From Labilibaculum sp032125735 (GTDB taxonomy: Bacteria > Bacteroidota > Bacteroidia > Bacteroidales > Marinifilaceae): DNA of 13,045 nt. This document shows positions 6,243 to 13,045 of the stretch, one piece after another; position 1 is the first letter of the stretch; each line of letters opens with the position of its first letter. Made by a program: the position numbers and the translations under genes. The stretch lies in assembly GCA_032125735.1 (NCBI GenBank), contig JAQBBZ010000328.1, positions 1 to 13,045 of the forward strand. The letters run 5' to 3'. The notes under the pieces are model-generated. The model did not search any database, was not told where the DNA came from, and saw nothing but the letters and a program-made list of their open reading frames with translations.

Positions 6243-8876
6243 TTACGCTTCAATCTTATGAAGCACCATTTTCTTGGCAACTTCAATGGCTTTTTCTAAT
6301 CCTTTTGGATCATTACCACCAGCCGATGCAAAGAAAGCTTGTCCGCCTCCGCCACCTTGTATTTCTTTGGCAGCTTCGCGAATAATAGCTCCTGCATTTA
6401 AACCGTATTCTTTTACCAGATTATCCGAGAACATGATGGTGATATTTGCTTTTCCATTCAATTCGGCACCCGAAATAAACACAAGGTTGTCTACTTCTCC
6501 TTTTAGTTGGAATGCGATATCTTTAATGTCTCCTGCACTTCCAACCACAATTTGCTGTGCAATAATGTTAATATCTTTTAGTATCGAGATATTTCCTTTC
6601 AAATTATTCTTAACAATTTTCAACTGATCTTTAACAAATCCATCCAAATCCTTTTTCAAACCTGAATTCTCATTCATCAAATCAGTAATGTTTTTAATCA
6701 GATTCTGATTTGATTTGAAGATGCGTTCAATATCCTTTAAAGTATTCAATTTATCATTGATGAATTGTTCTGCTTTTACGGCTGTAATTGCTTCAATTCT
6801 TCTAACTCCAGCGGCAATTGCACTTTCCGATGTGATTTTGAAATATCCAATCTGACCAGTAGCTTTCACGTGAGTACCACCACAAAGCTCTATCGAATCT
6901 TTAAATTTGATAACACGAACCAAATCGCCATATTTCTCGCCAAACAAAGCCATCGCACCAAGGTTTACTGCTTCAGCCATTGGTATATTGCTTTTTACTT
7001 CGATAGAAACATTCTCGCGGATTTTAGCATTCACGATTTCTTCTACTTTAGCAATTTCTTCTTCTGTCAGCTTCTGGAAATGTGAGAAGTCGAAACGCAA
7101 ATGATCCGGATTTACCAATGATCCTTTTTGCTCCACATGCTCTCCCAACACTTCACGAAGTGCATGGTGCATCAAGTGAGTTGCTGTATGGTTGTTTGCA
7201 ATTAGAGTTCTTTTGCTTTCGTTAACCACTGCGTTGAATACTACAGTTGGATCTTTTGGCAATTCTTTTGCGAAATGAACAATTAAACCATTTTCTTTTT
7301 TTGTGTCGATAATAGATATTTTCTCTCCATTTGACTCGATATATCCAGTATCTCCAACTTGTCCACCACTTTCACCATAGAAAGGAGTGATGTTGAAAAC
7401 CAATTGGTATTGATCTTTATCTTTCGACGAGATTTTACGGTAACGAGTGATTTTTACGTCAGTAGTGAGGTAATCGTATCCAACAAATTCTTCAACATCA
7501 TCTTTTAAAATCTCAACCCAATCGCCGGTATCAACAGATGTTGCTGAACGGGAACGATTTTTCTGAGCTTCCATTTCTTCGTCAAATTCTTTGCGGTTAA
7601 TAACCAAATCGGTTTCTTTCAAAATCAATTCAGTTAAATCTAAGGGGAAACCATAGGTGTCGTACAATTCAAAAGCCACCTTCCCTGATACAACTTTGTA
7701 ATCTTCCGACTTGGTTTTATCAATGATTTGATCCAAAAGGCGAATTCCGTTTTCAAGAGTCCGTAAGAAAGAGTTTTCCTCTTCCATCACTACCTTTTCG
7801 ATTAAGCTTTGTTGTTTTATCAATTCTGGGAAATGTTTTCCCATCACCTCGATTAGTATCGGAATTAAACGATACATAAATGGTTCCTTGAATCCAAGGA
7901 AAGTATATCCGTAACGAACAGCTCTTCTTAAAATTCTTCGGATTACATATCCAGCTTTATTATTTGATGGTAATTGTCCATCGGTAATCGCGAAAGCAAT
8001 GGTTCTGATGTGATCAGAAATTACTCTGAGAGCAATATCAATTTCTTCATCTTTACCATATTCCTTAGCACTCATTTTTGCGATAGTCTGAATAATTGGC
8101 TGGAACACATCAGTATCATAGTTTGATGTTTTTCCTTGCATAGCCATACACAAACGTTCAAATCCCATGCCTGTATCAACATGCTGATGAGGCAAGGCTT
8201 CTAAAGAACTGTCGGCTTTACGATTGTATTGCATGAATACAAGATTCCATATTTCAATTACCTGAGGATGATCTTGATTTACCAAATCACGACCGGCAAC
8301 TAATTTACGTTCTTCATCGCTTCGCAAGTCTACATGAATTTCGGAACAAGGACCACACGGACCTGTTTCACCCATTTCCCAGAAATTATCTTTTTTATTT
8401 CCATTTATAATTTGTTCGGCAGGAAGAAACTTGGCCCATAATTCGGCTGCTTCGTCATCACGACCTAGCTTATCATCATCACTTCCTTCGAAAACAGAGG
8501 CGTACAATCTATCTTTTGGCAATTTATATACTTCGGTAAGAAGTTCCCAAGCCCAATTGACTGCATCTTCTTTAAAGTAATCACCAAACGACCAGTTACC
8601 CAACATTTCAAACATGGTATGGTGGTAGGTATCATGTCCAACTTCCTCTAAATCATTATGCTTTCCTGAAACGCGCAGGCATTTTTGAGAGTTGGCAATC
8701 CGCTTATACTTAATTGGTGTGTTACCAAGAAATATATCTTTAAATTGATTCATGCCAGCATTGGTGAACATTAAAGTTGGATCATCTTTAATAACCATCG
8801 GTGCCGAAGAAACTGTTCTATGTTGTTTGGAGGCAAAGAAATCCAAAAATGTTTGTCTGATTTCGTTAGAATTCAT
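6243..8876 (-). CDS. alaS: Alanyl-tRNA synthetase
   Basis: Cytoplasmic class II aminoacyl-tRNA synthetase that charges tRNA-Ala and hydrolyses mischarged Ser/Gly-tRNA-Ala. The 877 residues match the usual bacterial length of about 876. The catalytic core occupies the first ~440 residues, with AGMNQFKDIFLG near residue 40 and TGPCGPCSEIH at 171-181. The editing domain carries its zinc-binding set: HTATH (His563, His567) and CGGTH (Cys665, His669), which line up with His567/His571/Cys666/His670 of E. coli. The C-terminal C-Ala domain includes the glycine run QGGGGGQAFFASAGG (Gly841-845). The protein appears complete with no missing key residue. The ATG at 8876 gives the expected MNSNEIRQTFLDFF beginning. 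It is transcribed divergently from the M23 peptidase gene and ends at the strong hairpin at 6192-6229. Confidence 0.99.
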   Translation of the reverse strand: MNSNEIRQTFLDFFASKQHRTVSSAPMVIKDDPTLMFTNAGMNQFKDIFLGNTPIKYKRIANSQKCLRVSGKHNDLEEVGHDTYHHTMFEMLGNWSFGDYFKEDAVNWAWELLTEVYKLPKDRLYASVFEGSDDDKLGRDDEAAELWAKFLPAEQIINGNKKDNFWEMGETGPCGPCSEIHVDLRSDEERKLVAGRDLVNQDHPQVIEIWNLVFMQYNRKADSSLEALPHQHVDTGMGFERLCMAMQGKTSNYDTDVFQPIIQTIAKMSAKEYGKDEEIDIALRVISDHIRTIAFAITDGQLPSNNKAGYVIRRILRRAVRYGYTFLGFKEPFMYRLIPILIEVMGKHFPELIKQQSLIEKVVMEEENSFLRTLENGIRLLDQIIDKTKSEDYKVVSGKVAFELYDTYGFPLDLTELILKETDLVINRKEFDEEMEAQKNRSRSATSVDTGDWVEILKDDVEEFVGYDYLTTDVKITRYRKISSKDKDQYQLVFNITPFYGESGGQVGDTGYIESNGEKISIIDTKKENGLIVHFAKELPKDPTVVFNAVVNESKRTLIANNHTATHLMHHALREVLGEHVEQKGSLVNPDHLRFDFSHFQKLTEEEIAKVEEIVNAKIRENVSIEVKSNIPMAEAVNLGAMALFGEKYGDLVRVIKFKDSIELCGGTHVKATGQIGYFKITSESAIAAGVRRIEAITAVKAEQFINDKLNTLKDIERIFKSNQNLIKNITDLMNENSGLKKDLDGFVKDQLKIVKNNLKGNISILKDINIIAQQIVVGSAGDIKDIAFQLKGEVDNLVFISGAELNGKANITIMFSDNLVKEYGLNAGAIIREAAKEIQGGGGGQAFFASAGGNDPKGLEKAIEVAKKMVLHKIEA

Positions 8877-8913
8877 TTGTAATCGTATTTTGAGTCAATG
8901 TGAATTGTATTAT

Positions 8914-8928
8914 AAGCTTGCAAAGTTA
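8914..8928 (-). promoter_or_regulatory. Probable alaS promoter -7 element
   Basis: Read on the minus strand, 8928-8921 is TAACTTTG, an exact match to the Bacteroidota -7 consensus TAnnTTTG. A start site near 8914 would leave a leader of about 38 bases before the alaS ATG. No TTG is found at the expected -33 distance (the plus-strand bases there are TTA), so support comes from one element only. Confidence 0.5.
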
Positions 8929-8947
8929 GATTATTTCCTTAATTTTG
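8918..8947 (+). promoter_or_regulatory. Bacteroidota-type promoter for the M23 peptidase gene
   Basis: TTG at 8918-8920, a spacer of exactly 19 bases, and TAATTTTG at 8940-8947 match the primary sigma-factor consensus of Bacteroidota (TTG, N19, TAnnTTTG). Transcription would start near 8954, giving a leader of about 53 bases before the ATG at 9007. The -33 element abuts the divergent alaS -7 element at 8921-8928, so the two polymerases cannot bind together. Confidence 0.72.
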
Positions 8948-9006
8948 TTAGCTGTGGAAAGAAAAAGTTTAGGCTTTTTTCTATAAAATAAATCTAAAAA
9001 TATTAC

Positions 9007-9975
9007 ATGGCGAAGACTAAGTATCAGTTTAACCCAGAGTCTATTAGTTACGAAAAGGTAGTAGTCAATTTTAAGACGAAAATAATTAACGTTCTTAAGC
9101 ACATGGCTTCAAGTTCGGTACTTGCAATTGTTATGGTTGTTGTATTGTTCTATTTTTTCGGATCCCCAAAAGAGAGATCTCTTATTCGTGAAAACCAACA
9201 ATTAATAACGCAATATACCCGTCTTAATTCCGAATTGGCAAAACTTCAAAACGTTTTAACGGATCTTGAGCAGCGAGATGATAATATTTATAGGGTAATT
9301 TTCGAAGCTGAACCTATTCATTCAAACATCCGAAAAGCTGGTTATGGTGGGGTGAATCGTTACAGTAATTTAGAGAATCTGGAAAATTCAGAATTGGTTA
9401 TTTCTACCAATAAAAAGATCGATCGTATTGCTAAGTCGATGTACGTTCAAACTAAGTCCTACGATAGCGTTGAGGAAATGGTGAAGAATAAGTTTACGAT
9501 GCTGGCATCTATTCCTGCTATCATGCCAATTGCCATAAAAGATTTTGGAAGAATCTCATCCGGTTATGGTTGGAGAATTCATCCAATTTATAAAACCCGT
9601 AAATTTCATGATGGAATGGATTTTAACGGAACTATTGGGACTCCGATTCATTCAACAGGAGATGGTGAGGTAATCTTTAAAAATAATGAAAAGGGATACG
9701 GTAAGAAAATTGTTATTGATCATGGCTTTGGTTATAAGACTGTATATGCTCACCTTAATGCTTACAACGTTCAAAATGGACAAAAGGTAAGACGTGGAGA
9801 GATTATTGCCTTTCTTGGGAATACAGGCTCGTCAACCGGACCGCATATCCATTATGAAGTAAGGAAAAACAATATAACCGTTGATCCAATCAACTATTAT
9901 TTTAACGATTTAACAGCCGATCAATACGACAATATGGTTGCTCATGCTGCTAACACTGGTCAAACAATGGATTAG
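9007..9975 (+). CDS. Membrane-anchored M23 family (LytM-type) metallopeptidase
   Basis: Predicted peptidoglycan endopeptidase of 322 residues, held in the inner membrane and facing the periplasm. The order is: a cytoplasmic N-terminal tail (1-34, no signal peptide), one membrane helix (about 35-51), a coiled-coil stretch (about 57-93, RENQQLITQYTRLNSELAKL), a linker, then the LytM domain from about residue 180. Zinc ligands of an active enzyme are all present: His201 and Asp205 in FHDGMD, and His282 in GPHIHYEV; His249 in VYAHLNAY and His280 are the usual catalytic histidines. It is therefore likely an active hydrolase, unlike the degenerate EnvC/NlpD-type activators. Such proteins act in cell-wall growth or cell shape. 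It has its own promoter at 8918-8947 and a terminator at 10004-10044, so it is probably monocistronic. Confidence 0.93.
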   Translation: MAKTKYQFNPESISYEKVVVNFKTKIINVLKHMASSSVLAIVMVVVLFYFFGSPKERSLIRENQQLITQYTRLNSELAKLQNVLTDLEQRDDNIYRVIFEAEPIHSNIRKAGYGGVNRYSNLENLENSELVISTNKKIDRIAKSMYVQTKSYDSVEEMVKNKFTMLASIPAIMPIAIKDFGRISSGYGWRIHPIYKTRKFHDGMDFNGTIGTPIHSTGDGEVIFKNNEKGYGKKIVIDHGFGYKTVYAHLNAYNVQNGQKVRRGEIIAFLGNTGSSTGPHIHYEVRKNNITVDPINYYFNDLTADQYDNMVAHAANTGQTMD

Positions 9976-10003
9976 TTCTATCGAAATAAAATAGGAGAAC
10001 ATA

Positions 10004-10044
10004 AAAAAGTGGCACGGAAATTTTTATTTCGTGCCATTTTATTT
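10004..10044. terminator. Intrinsic terminator after the M23 gene
   Basis: TGGCACGGAAAT (10010-10021) pairs with ATTTCGTGCCA (10026-10036) around a four-base T loop, with one bulged G. The right side runs into TTTTATTT and the left is preceded by six A, so it could work on both strands. It closes the M23 transcript before the MerR gene. Confidence 0.88.
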
Positions 10045-10126
10045 GTTACTTTAGGTAATAAATAAAATCTAATTTGTTCATTTTCAAACAATTTATCTGA
10101 CTTGTAAAATCTAAATCCAAACATCA

Positions 10127-10462
10127 GTGCCTTACAAAGAAAAAAAAATTGAAAAATTATATTACGCCATTGGCGAAGTAGCTGATATGTTTCAGGTAAA
10201 TACATCTTTGATTCGATTTTGGGAAAAGGAATTTGATATTATAAAGCCGAAGAAGAATAAGAAAGGAAATCGATTTTTCACCCAAGTAGATATCGAGAAT
10301 TTTCATTTGATATTTCATTTGGTAAAAGAACGCGGAATGACTCTTAAGGGAGCTCAACTTAAGCTGAAAGAAAACAAGGAGGATACAGAGAACAATTTTG
10401 CCGTTGTTACTCGTTTGCAAGAAATCAAAGACCTTCTTCTTGCGATTAAGGAAGAATTATAA
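10127..10462 (+). CDS. MerR-family transcriptional regulator (short form)
   Basis: A 111-residue DNA-binding protein of the MerR superfamily. The winged helix-turn-helix lies at about residues 12-60: YYAIGEVADMFQVNTSLIRF (helix-turn-helix), WEKEFDIIKPKKNKKGNRFF (wing with basic residues), then a second helical segment ending GMTLKGAQLKLKEN. The tail (about 85-111) is a short helix for dimerisation with no cysteine cluster or effector domain, so no metal or drug ligand is suggested. The start is GTG at 10127, giving MPYKEKKIEKLYY; no ATG occurs in frame before the helix-turn-helix except the Met of ADMF, which would destroy the fold. It is the first gene of a likely operon with the Nif3 and zinc-ribbon genes. 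Target genes are unknown. I found no TAnnTTTG promoter in the gap upstream. Confidence 0.92.
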   Translation: MPYKEKKIEKLYYAIGEVADMFQVNTSLIRFWEKEFDIIKPKKNKKGNRFFTQVDIENFHLIFHLVKERGMTLKGAQLKLKENKEDTENNFAVVTRLQEIKDLLLAIKEEL

Positions 10463-10481
10463 TCACTAAATTTTGTTGAAA

Positions 10482-11576
10482 TTGAAAATAAGAGATATTG
10501 TTTCATCTATAGAGGAGATGGCTCCTTTGGCTTATCAGGAATCTTACGATAATGCTGGTTTGCTTATTGGAAGCTATGATTTGGTTGTTACAGGTGTCCT
10601 TATTTGTTTGGATGTAGTGGAAAGTGTGGTTGAGGAAGCTGTAAAAAAAGGAGCAAATTTAATTATTGCCCACCATCCTATTGTTTTTAAAGGCTTAAAG
10701 CGTTTTAACGGGAATAATTATGTGGAAAGAACAGTGATTCTTGCCATTCAAAATAATATTGCAATTTATGCTGCTCACACTAATTTAGATTCTGTAAAAG
10801 GAGGTGTTAGCGATCGTATTTGTGATTTAATTGGACTTCAAAACAGAAGGATTCTATCCCCAATTAGCGAAGATCTTTATAAGTTGGTGACCTTTGTTCC
10901 AAATGACTATGCTCAAAAAGTTAGAGATGCTTTATTTGAGGCTGGAGCTGGAAGTATTGGGAATTACGATTCGTGCAGTTATACTTCCGAAGGAACGGGA
11001 AGCTTTAGAGGTGGAGAAGGAGCAGACCCGTTTGTAGGCGAAAAAGGAAAACTACATTTTGAACCGGAAGTTCGCATAGAAACTGTTTTTCCAAAACATT
11101 TAAAGCAAAAAATAACTTCAGCGTTGCTTAAAAATCATCCTTACGAAGAGGTTGCTTTTGATCTTTATCAACTCCAAAATGATAACAATCAAGTAGGATC
11201 TGGTATGATTGGGGAACTTTTGGCACCAGAAGAACCTCTTTTATTCTTAAAAAGAATAAAGGAAATATTCGGATCAGCATGCATTAAGTATACTGAAATA
11301 AGTAAAAAAGAAATAAAGACGGTTGCTGTTTGTGGAGGGAGTGGAAGTTTCTTGTTGCATAAAGCGATCAGTCAAAAGGCTGATGTTTATGTGTCTGGAG
11401 ATTTTAAATATCATGAGTTTTTTGATGCCGAAGGCAGAATTATAATTGCCGACATCGGACATTACGAAAGTGAACAATTTACGAGAGATATTTTTTATGA
11501 GATTGTTACAAAAAAATTCCCTAACTTTGCGGTCTATATTTCAGAAATAAATTCGAATCCAATAAATTATTTGTAA
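10482..11576 (+). CDS. Nif3-like dinuclear metal-centre protein (DUF34; GTP cyclohydrolase 1 type 2 homologue)
   Basis: Member of the widespread Nif3/DUF34 family, hexameric proteins with a two-metal site; the cellular role is still unsettled. Metal ligands expected in the family are visible: His64-His65 in IIAHHPIVFKG, His99 and Asp103 in AAHTNLD, and His327/Glu331 in GHYESEQF. Length (about 364 residues) matches the long YqfO-like form, which carries a PII/CutA-like insert between the two halves, here about residues 125-230. There is no ATG near the start. Three in-frame TTG codons (10473, 10476, 10482) are possible; I prefer 10482 because it gives MKIRDI, like homologues starting MKIKDI. 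The first ATG (Met of EEMAPLAY) would cut off the first strand. It begins 19 bases after the MerR stop and is followed after five bases by the zinc-ribbon gene, so these are co-transcribed. Confidence 0.92.
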   Translation: MKIRDIVSSIEEMAPLAYQESYDNAGLLIGSYDLVVTGVLICLDVVESVVEEAVKKGANLIIAHHPIVFKGLKRFNGNNYVERTVILAIQNNIAIYAAHTNLDSVKGGVSDRICDLIGLQNRRILSPISEDLYKLVTFVPNDYAQKVRDALFEAGAGSIGNYDSCSYTSEGTGSFRGGEGADPFVGEKGKLHFEPEVRIETVFPKHLKQKITSALLKNHPYEEVAFDLYQLQNDNNQVGSGMIGELLAPEEPLLFLKRIKEIFGSACIKYTEISKKEIKTVAVCGGSGSFLLHKAISQKADVYVSGDFKYHEFFDAEGRIIIADIGHYESEQFTRDIFYEIVTKKFPNFAVYISEINSNPINYL

Positions 11577-11581
11577 AACAT

Positions 11582-12418
11582 ATGACTACACAAGATCCAA
11601 AGGCTTCAGATTTTAAGGATATTTCAGTAGAAGAAAAATTACGCACAATGTACGAAATGCAATGTGTTGATTCTGAAATAGACCAAATTAGAACGCTAAG
11701 AGGAGAGCTTCCATTAGAAGTTCAGGATTTGGAAGATGAAATCGCTGGTCTTGATACTAGGATTGTCAACCTAAACAATGAAGTAAAAGATTTGGTTGAA
11801 ACTGTTGCGAAGAAAAAACAGGAAATTAAAGAAGCAGGATTACTGATTAAAAAGTATGAAGCTCAACAAATGAATGTTCGTAACAATCGTGAATTTGATT
11901 CTATTTCAAAAGAAATTGAGTTTCAAAATTTAGAAATTGAATTGTGCGAAAAAAGAATTAAAGAATTTACGATAGAAATCGCCAACAAAAAAGCTGTAAT
12001 TGAGAACTCAGATAGAGTTTTTGCTGATAGAAAAGTTGATTTGGAAGGCAAAAAAAGTGAGCTAGATGCAATTGTATCAGAAACTCAAATTGAAGAAGAA
12101 AAACTAGTTGCACAGTCTGCTTCTTTTAGAAAAAAAATAGAAGGACGTTTATTAACGGCTTATGCACGAATTCGTTCGAATGCTAGAAATAATCTTGCGG
12201 TTGTAACTGTTGAGCGTGATGCATGTGGAGGTTGTTTTAATAAAATTCCACCTCAGCGTCAAATGGATATTCGTTCTCGTAAAAAAATTATCGTTTGTGA
12301 ATATTGCGGACGTATTTTGGTAGATCGTTTTATTGTCGATTACGACAATGTAATAGAGGAGGCTGAAAAGGCTGATCTATTAGAAAAGCCAAAAAGAAGA
12401 ACTCGTAAAAAAGAATAG
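11582..12418 (+). CDS. Coiled-coil zinc-ribbon protein, COG1579 (C4-type) family
   Basis: 278 residues. Residues about 30-190 are heptad-rich and highly charged, predicting a long antiparallel coiled coil (e.g. LEDEIAGLDTRIVNLNNEV, KKYEAQQMNVRNNREFDSIS). A C4 zinc ribbon follows: CGGC at 215-218 and CEYC at 239-242, with the PPQRQMDIRSRK segment between. The tail KPKRRTRKKE is basic and could touch nucleic acid or ribosome. The family is found next to Nif3 genes in many bacteria, and a link between the two is inferred from that pairing; its biochemical role is not established. Five bases separate it from the upstream stop codon, and a perfect hairpin terminator follows at 12443-12473. All four zinc cysteines are present, so the domain is likely folded and active. 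Confidence 0.92.
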   Translation: MTTQDPKASDFKDISVEEKLRTMYEMQCVDSEIDQIRTLRGELPLEVQDLEDEIAGLDTRIVNLNNEVKDLVETVAKKKQEIKEAGLLIKKYEAQQMNVRNNREFDSISKEIEFQNLEIELCEKRIKEFTIEIANKKAVIENSDRVFADRKVDLEGKKSELDAIVSETQIEEEKLVAQSASFRKKIEGRLLTAYARIRSNARNNLAVVTVERDACGGCFNKIPPQRQMDIRSRKKIIVCEYCGRILVDRFIVDYDNVIEEAEKADLLEKPKRRTRKKE

Positions 12419-12442
12419 TACTATTTGTAATAGGATATAAAG

Positions 12443-12477
12443 AAAGCTGTTTCATTTTTTTGAAACAGCTTTTTTTA
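12443..12477 (+). terminator. Intrinsic terminator of the MerR-nif3-zinc-ribbon operon
   Basis: AAAGCTGTTTCA (12443-12454) and TGAAACAGCTTT (12461-12472) form a perfect 12-pair stem with a T6 loop, and the right arm continues into T to 12476. Confidence 0.93.
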
Positions 12478-12577
12478 TGAGCAATGTTTTCGCTGTGACT
12501 TTTGAAAATGATCCGCTTGTAGTGAAGATACAGCTGTGTTTATTGTATTACCTCTAATTTAAAAGGAATTTTGCCTT

Positions 12578-12901
12578 ATGAATTTGTCATTGTCTGAATT
12601 GGAAATACTGAAAGAGAGAAGGGAGTCTTTTTATATCTACTTTTCCGCACCTTCTTGTGGCGTATGCCAGGTTTTGTCTCCAAAAATAAGTAGTATGATG
12701 CAGGAAGAGTTTCCAGAGTTAAAAGCTTTTCATATCGATACTGCACTGCATCCAGAAATTGCAGCACAATTAGGTTTGTATACCAATCCCAGTTTATTGG
12801 TTTACCTAGATGGAAAAGAATTTTTACGAAGAAGCCGATCGATAGGAGTAGCGCAAGTGGAAGAGGATCTTAAACGTACTTACAACCTACTTTTTAGATA
12901 G
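12578..12901 (+). CDS. Small thioredoxin-like protein (CGVC active site)
   Basis: A 107-residue single-domain thioredoxin fold, with no signal peptide or membrane segment, so presumably cytoplasmic. The redox motif is Cys27-Gly-Val-Cys30 in SAPSCGVCQVL, and the cis-proline expected opposite it is Pro71 in LYTNPSLLVYLDGKE. The usual beta-alpha order is seen: FYIYFSAP strand, active-site helix, KAFHIDT strand, PSLLVYLDGKEF hairpin and a final helix. The CGVC dipeptide differs from the CGPC of housekeeping thioredoxin and the first residues are shorter than usual, so it is more likely an accessory thioredoxin-family protein than TrxA itself. It stands alone: the upstream gap of 159 bases holds the previous operon's terminator, and the next gene is on the other strand. 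No convincing promoter was found. Confidence 0.88.
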   Translation: MNLSLSELEILKERRESFYIYFSAPSCGVCQVLSPKISSMMQEEFPELKAFHIDTALHPEIAAQLGLYTNPSLLVYLDGKEFLRRSRSIGVAQVEEDLKRTYNLLFR

Positions 12902-12925
12902 AGAGACGCCAGGTATAGCGTCTCT
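12902..12925. terminator. Short hairpin, possible terminator between convergent genes
   Basis: AGAGACGC (12902-12909) and GCGTCTCT (12918-12925) form a perfect 8-pair stem with an 8-base loop, starting one base after the thioredoxin stop codon. The T-run behind it is weak (GGATATTTTCC), so efficiency is uncertain; the position between two convergent genes favours a terminator role. Confidence 0.55.
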
Positions 12926-12944
12926 GGATATTTTCCAAGTTGAT

Positions 12945-13045
12945 TTAATAAACTCCCGTACGAAGCATTACCAAAGGACATGCTTCTTCTGTTTCTATGC
13001 CTAAAGCATTTGCTTTACGATAAAAAGCTGAATTTTCGGTTCCCG
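12945..13045 (-). CDS. C-terminal fragment, probable CoA-binding-domain protein (partial at window edge)
   Basis: Reading leftward from the window edge there is an open frame of 32 codons ending in TAA at 12947-12945. The peptide contains GTENSAFYRKANALGIE followed by EEACPLVMLRTGVY. GTEN, then a short helix, then GIE..EAC.LVML at the very end, resembles the C-terminus of small Rossmann-fold CoA-binding proteins (YccU-like) common in Bacteroidota. The identification is by recollection of that pattern from 32 residues only. The rest of the gene lies beyond 13045. Confidence 0.55.
   Translation of the reverse strand, partial: GTENSAFYRKANALGIETEEACPLVMLRTGVY

Noticed and set aside
12543..12573. 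Promoter-like TTG-N20-GAATTTTG before the thioredoxin gene
   Set aside because: The -7 element ends four bases before the ATG, so transcription would begin within or after the start codon.

Overview
The window looks like a chromosomal stretch from an anaerobic or facultative Bacteroidota. The order Marinilabiliales is my best guess; genus cannot be read from the sequence. The grounds are low G+C, an absence of Shine-Dalgarno sequences before most genes, a promoter matching the Bacteroidota consensus (TTG, 19 bases, TAnnTTTG) at 8918-8947, a nrfHA-resB-ccsA gene order as found in this phylum, and Bacteroidota-like sequence in the MerR, Nif3 and M23 proteins. I see no transposase, integrase, phage gene, toxin-antitoxin pair, CRISPR array, rRNA or tRNA.

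Region 1 (1-5686, plus strand) is a respiratory nitrite-ammonification locus. An outer-membrane beta-barrel protein is followed closely by the tetraheme quinol dehydrogenase nrfH and the pentaheme nitrite reductase nrfA. A strong intrinsic terminator follows. Then come resB (ccsB) and ccsA, the two halves of the System II cytochrome c maturation machine. Together they can take electrons from menaquinol, reduce nitrite to ammonium in the periplasm, and attach the nine hemes the enzyme complex needs, including the unusual CxxCK heme of NrfA. The barrel protein may let small molecules through the outer membrane, but that is inferred only from its position.

Region 2 (5687-6242) carries no gene. 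It holds four head-to-tail copies of a 41-base repeat (5920-6083) and a near-perfect bidirectional hairpin terminator at the 3' end of alaS.

Region 3 (6243-12418) is housekeeping: alaS on the minus strand, then a divergent membrane-anchored M23 peptidase. The two start from a 130-base spacer in which their promoter elements interleave. After a terminator comes a compact plus-strand run: a MerR-type regulator (GTG start), a Nif3-family protein (no ATG at its start, probably TTG) and a coiled-coil/zinc-ribbon protein of the COG1579 type. This run ends in a perfect 12-bp hairpin terminator.

Region 4 (12419-13045) has a small single-domain thioredoxin-like protein, a short hairpin, and on the minus strand the C-terminal 32 residues of what is probably a CoA-binding-domain protein cut by the window edge.

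Nothing here amounts to a clearly new biological system. The observations most worth checking are the 41-base tandem repeat, the barrel protein joined to nrfHA, the terminator splitting nrfHA from its maturation genes, and the interleaved alaS/M23 promoters.
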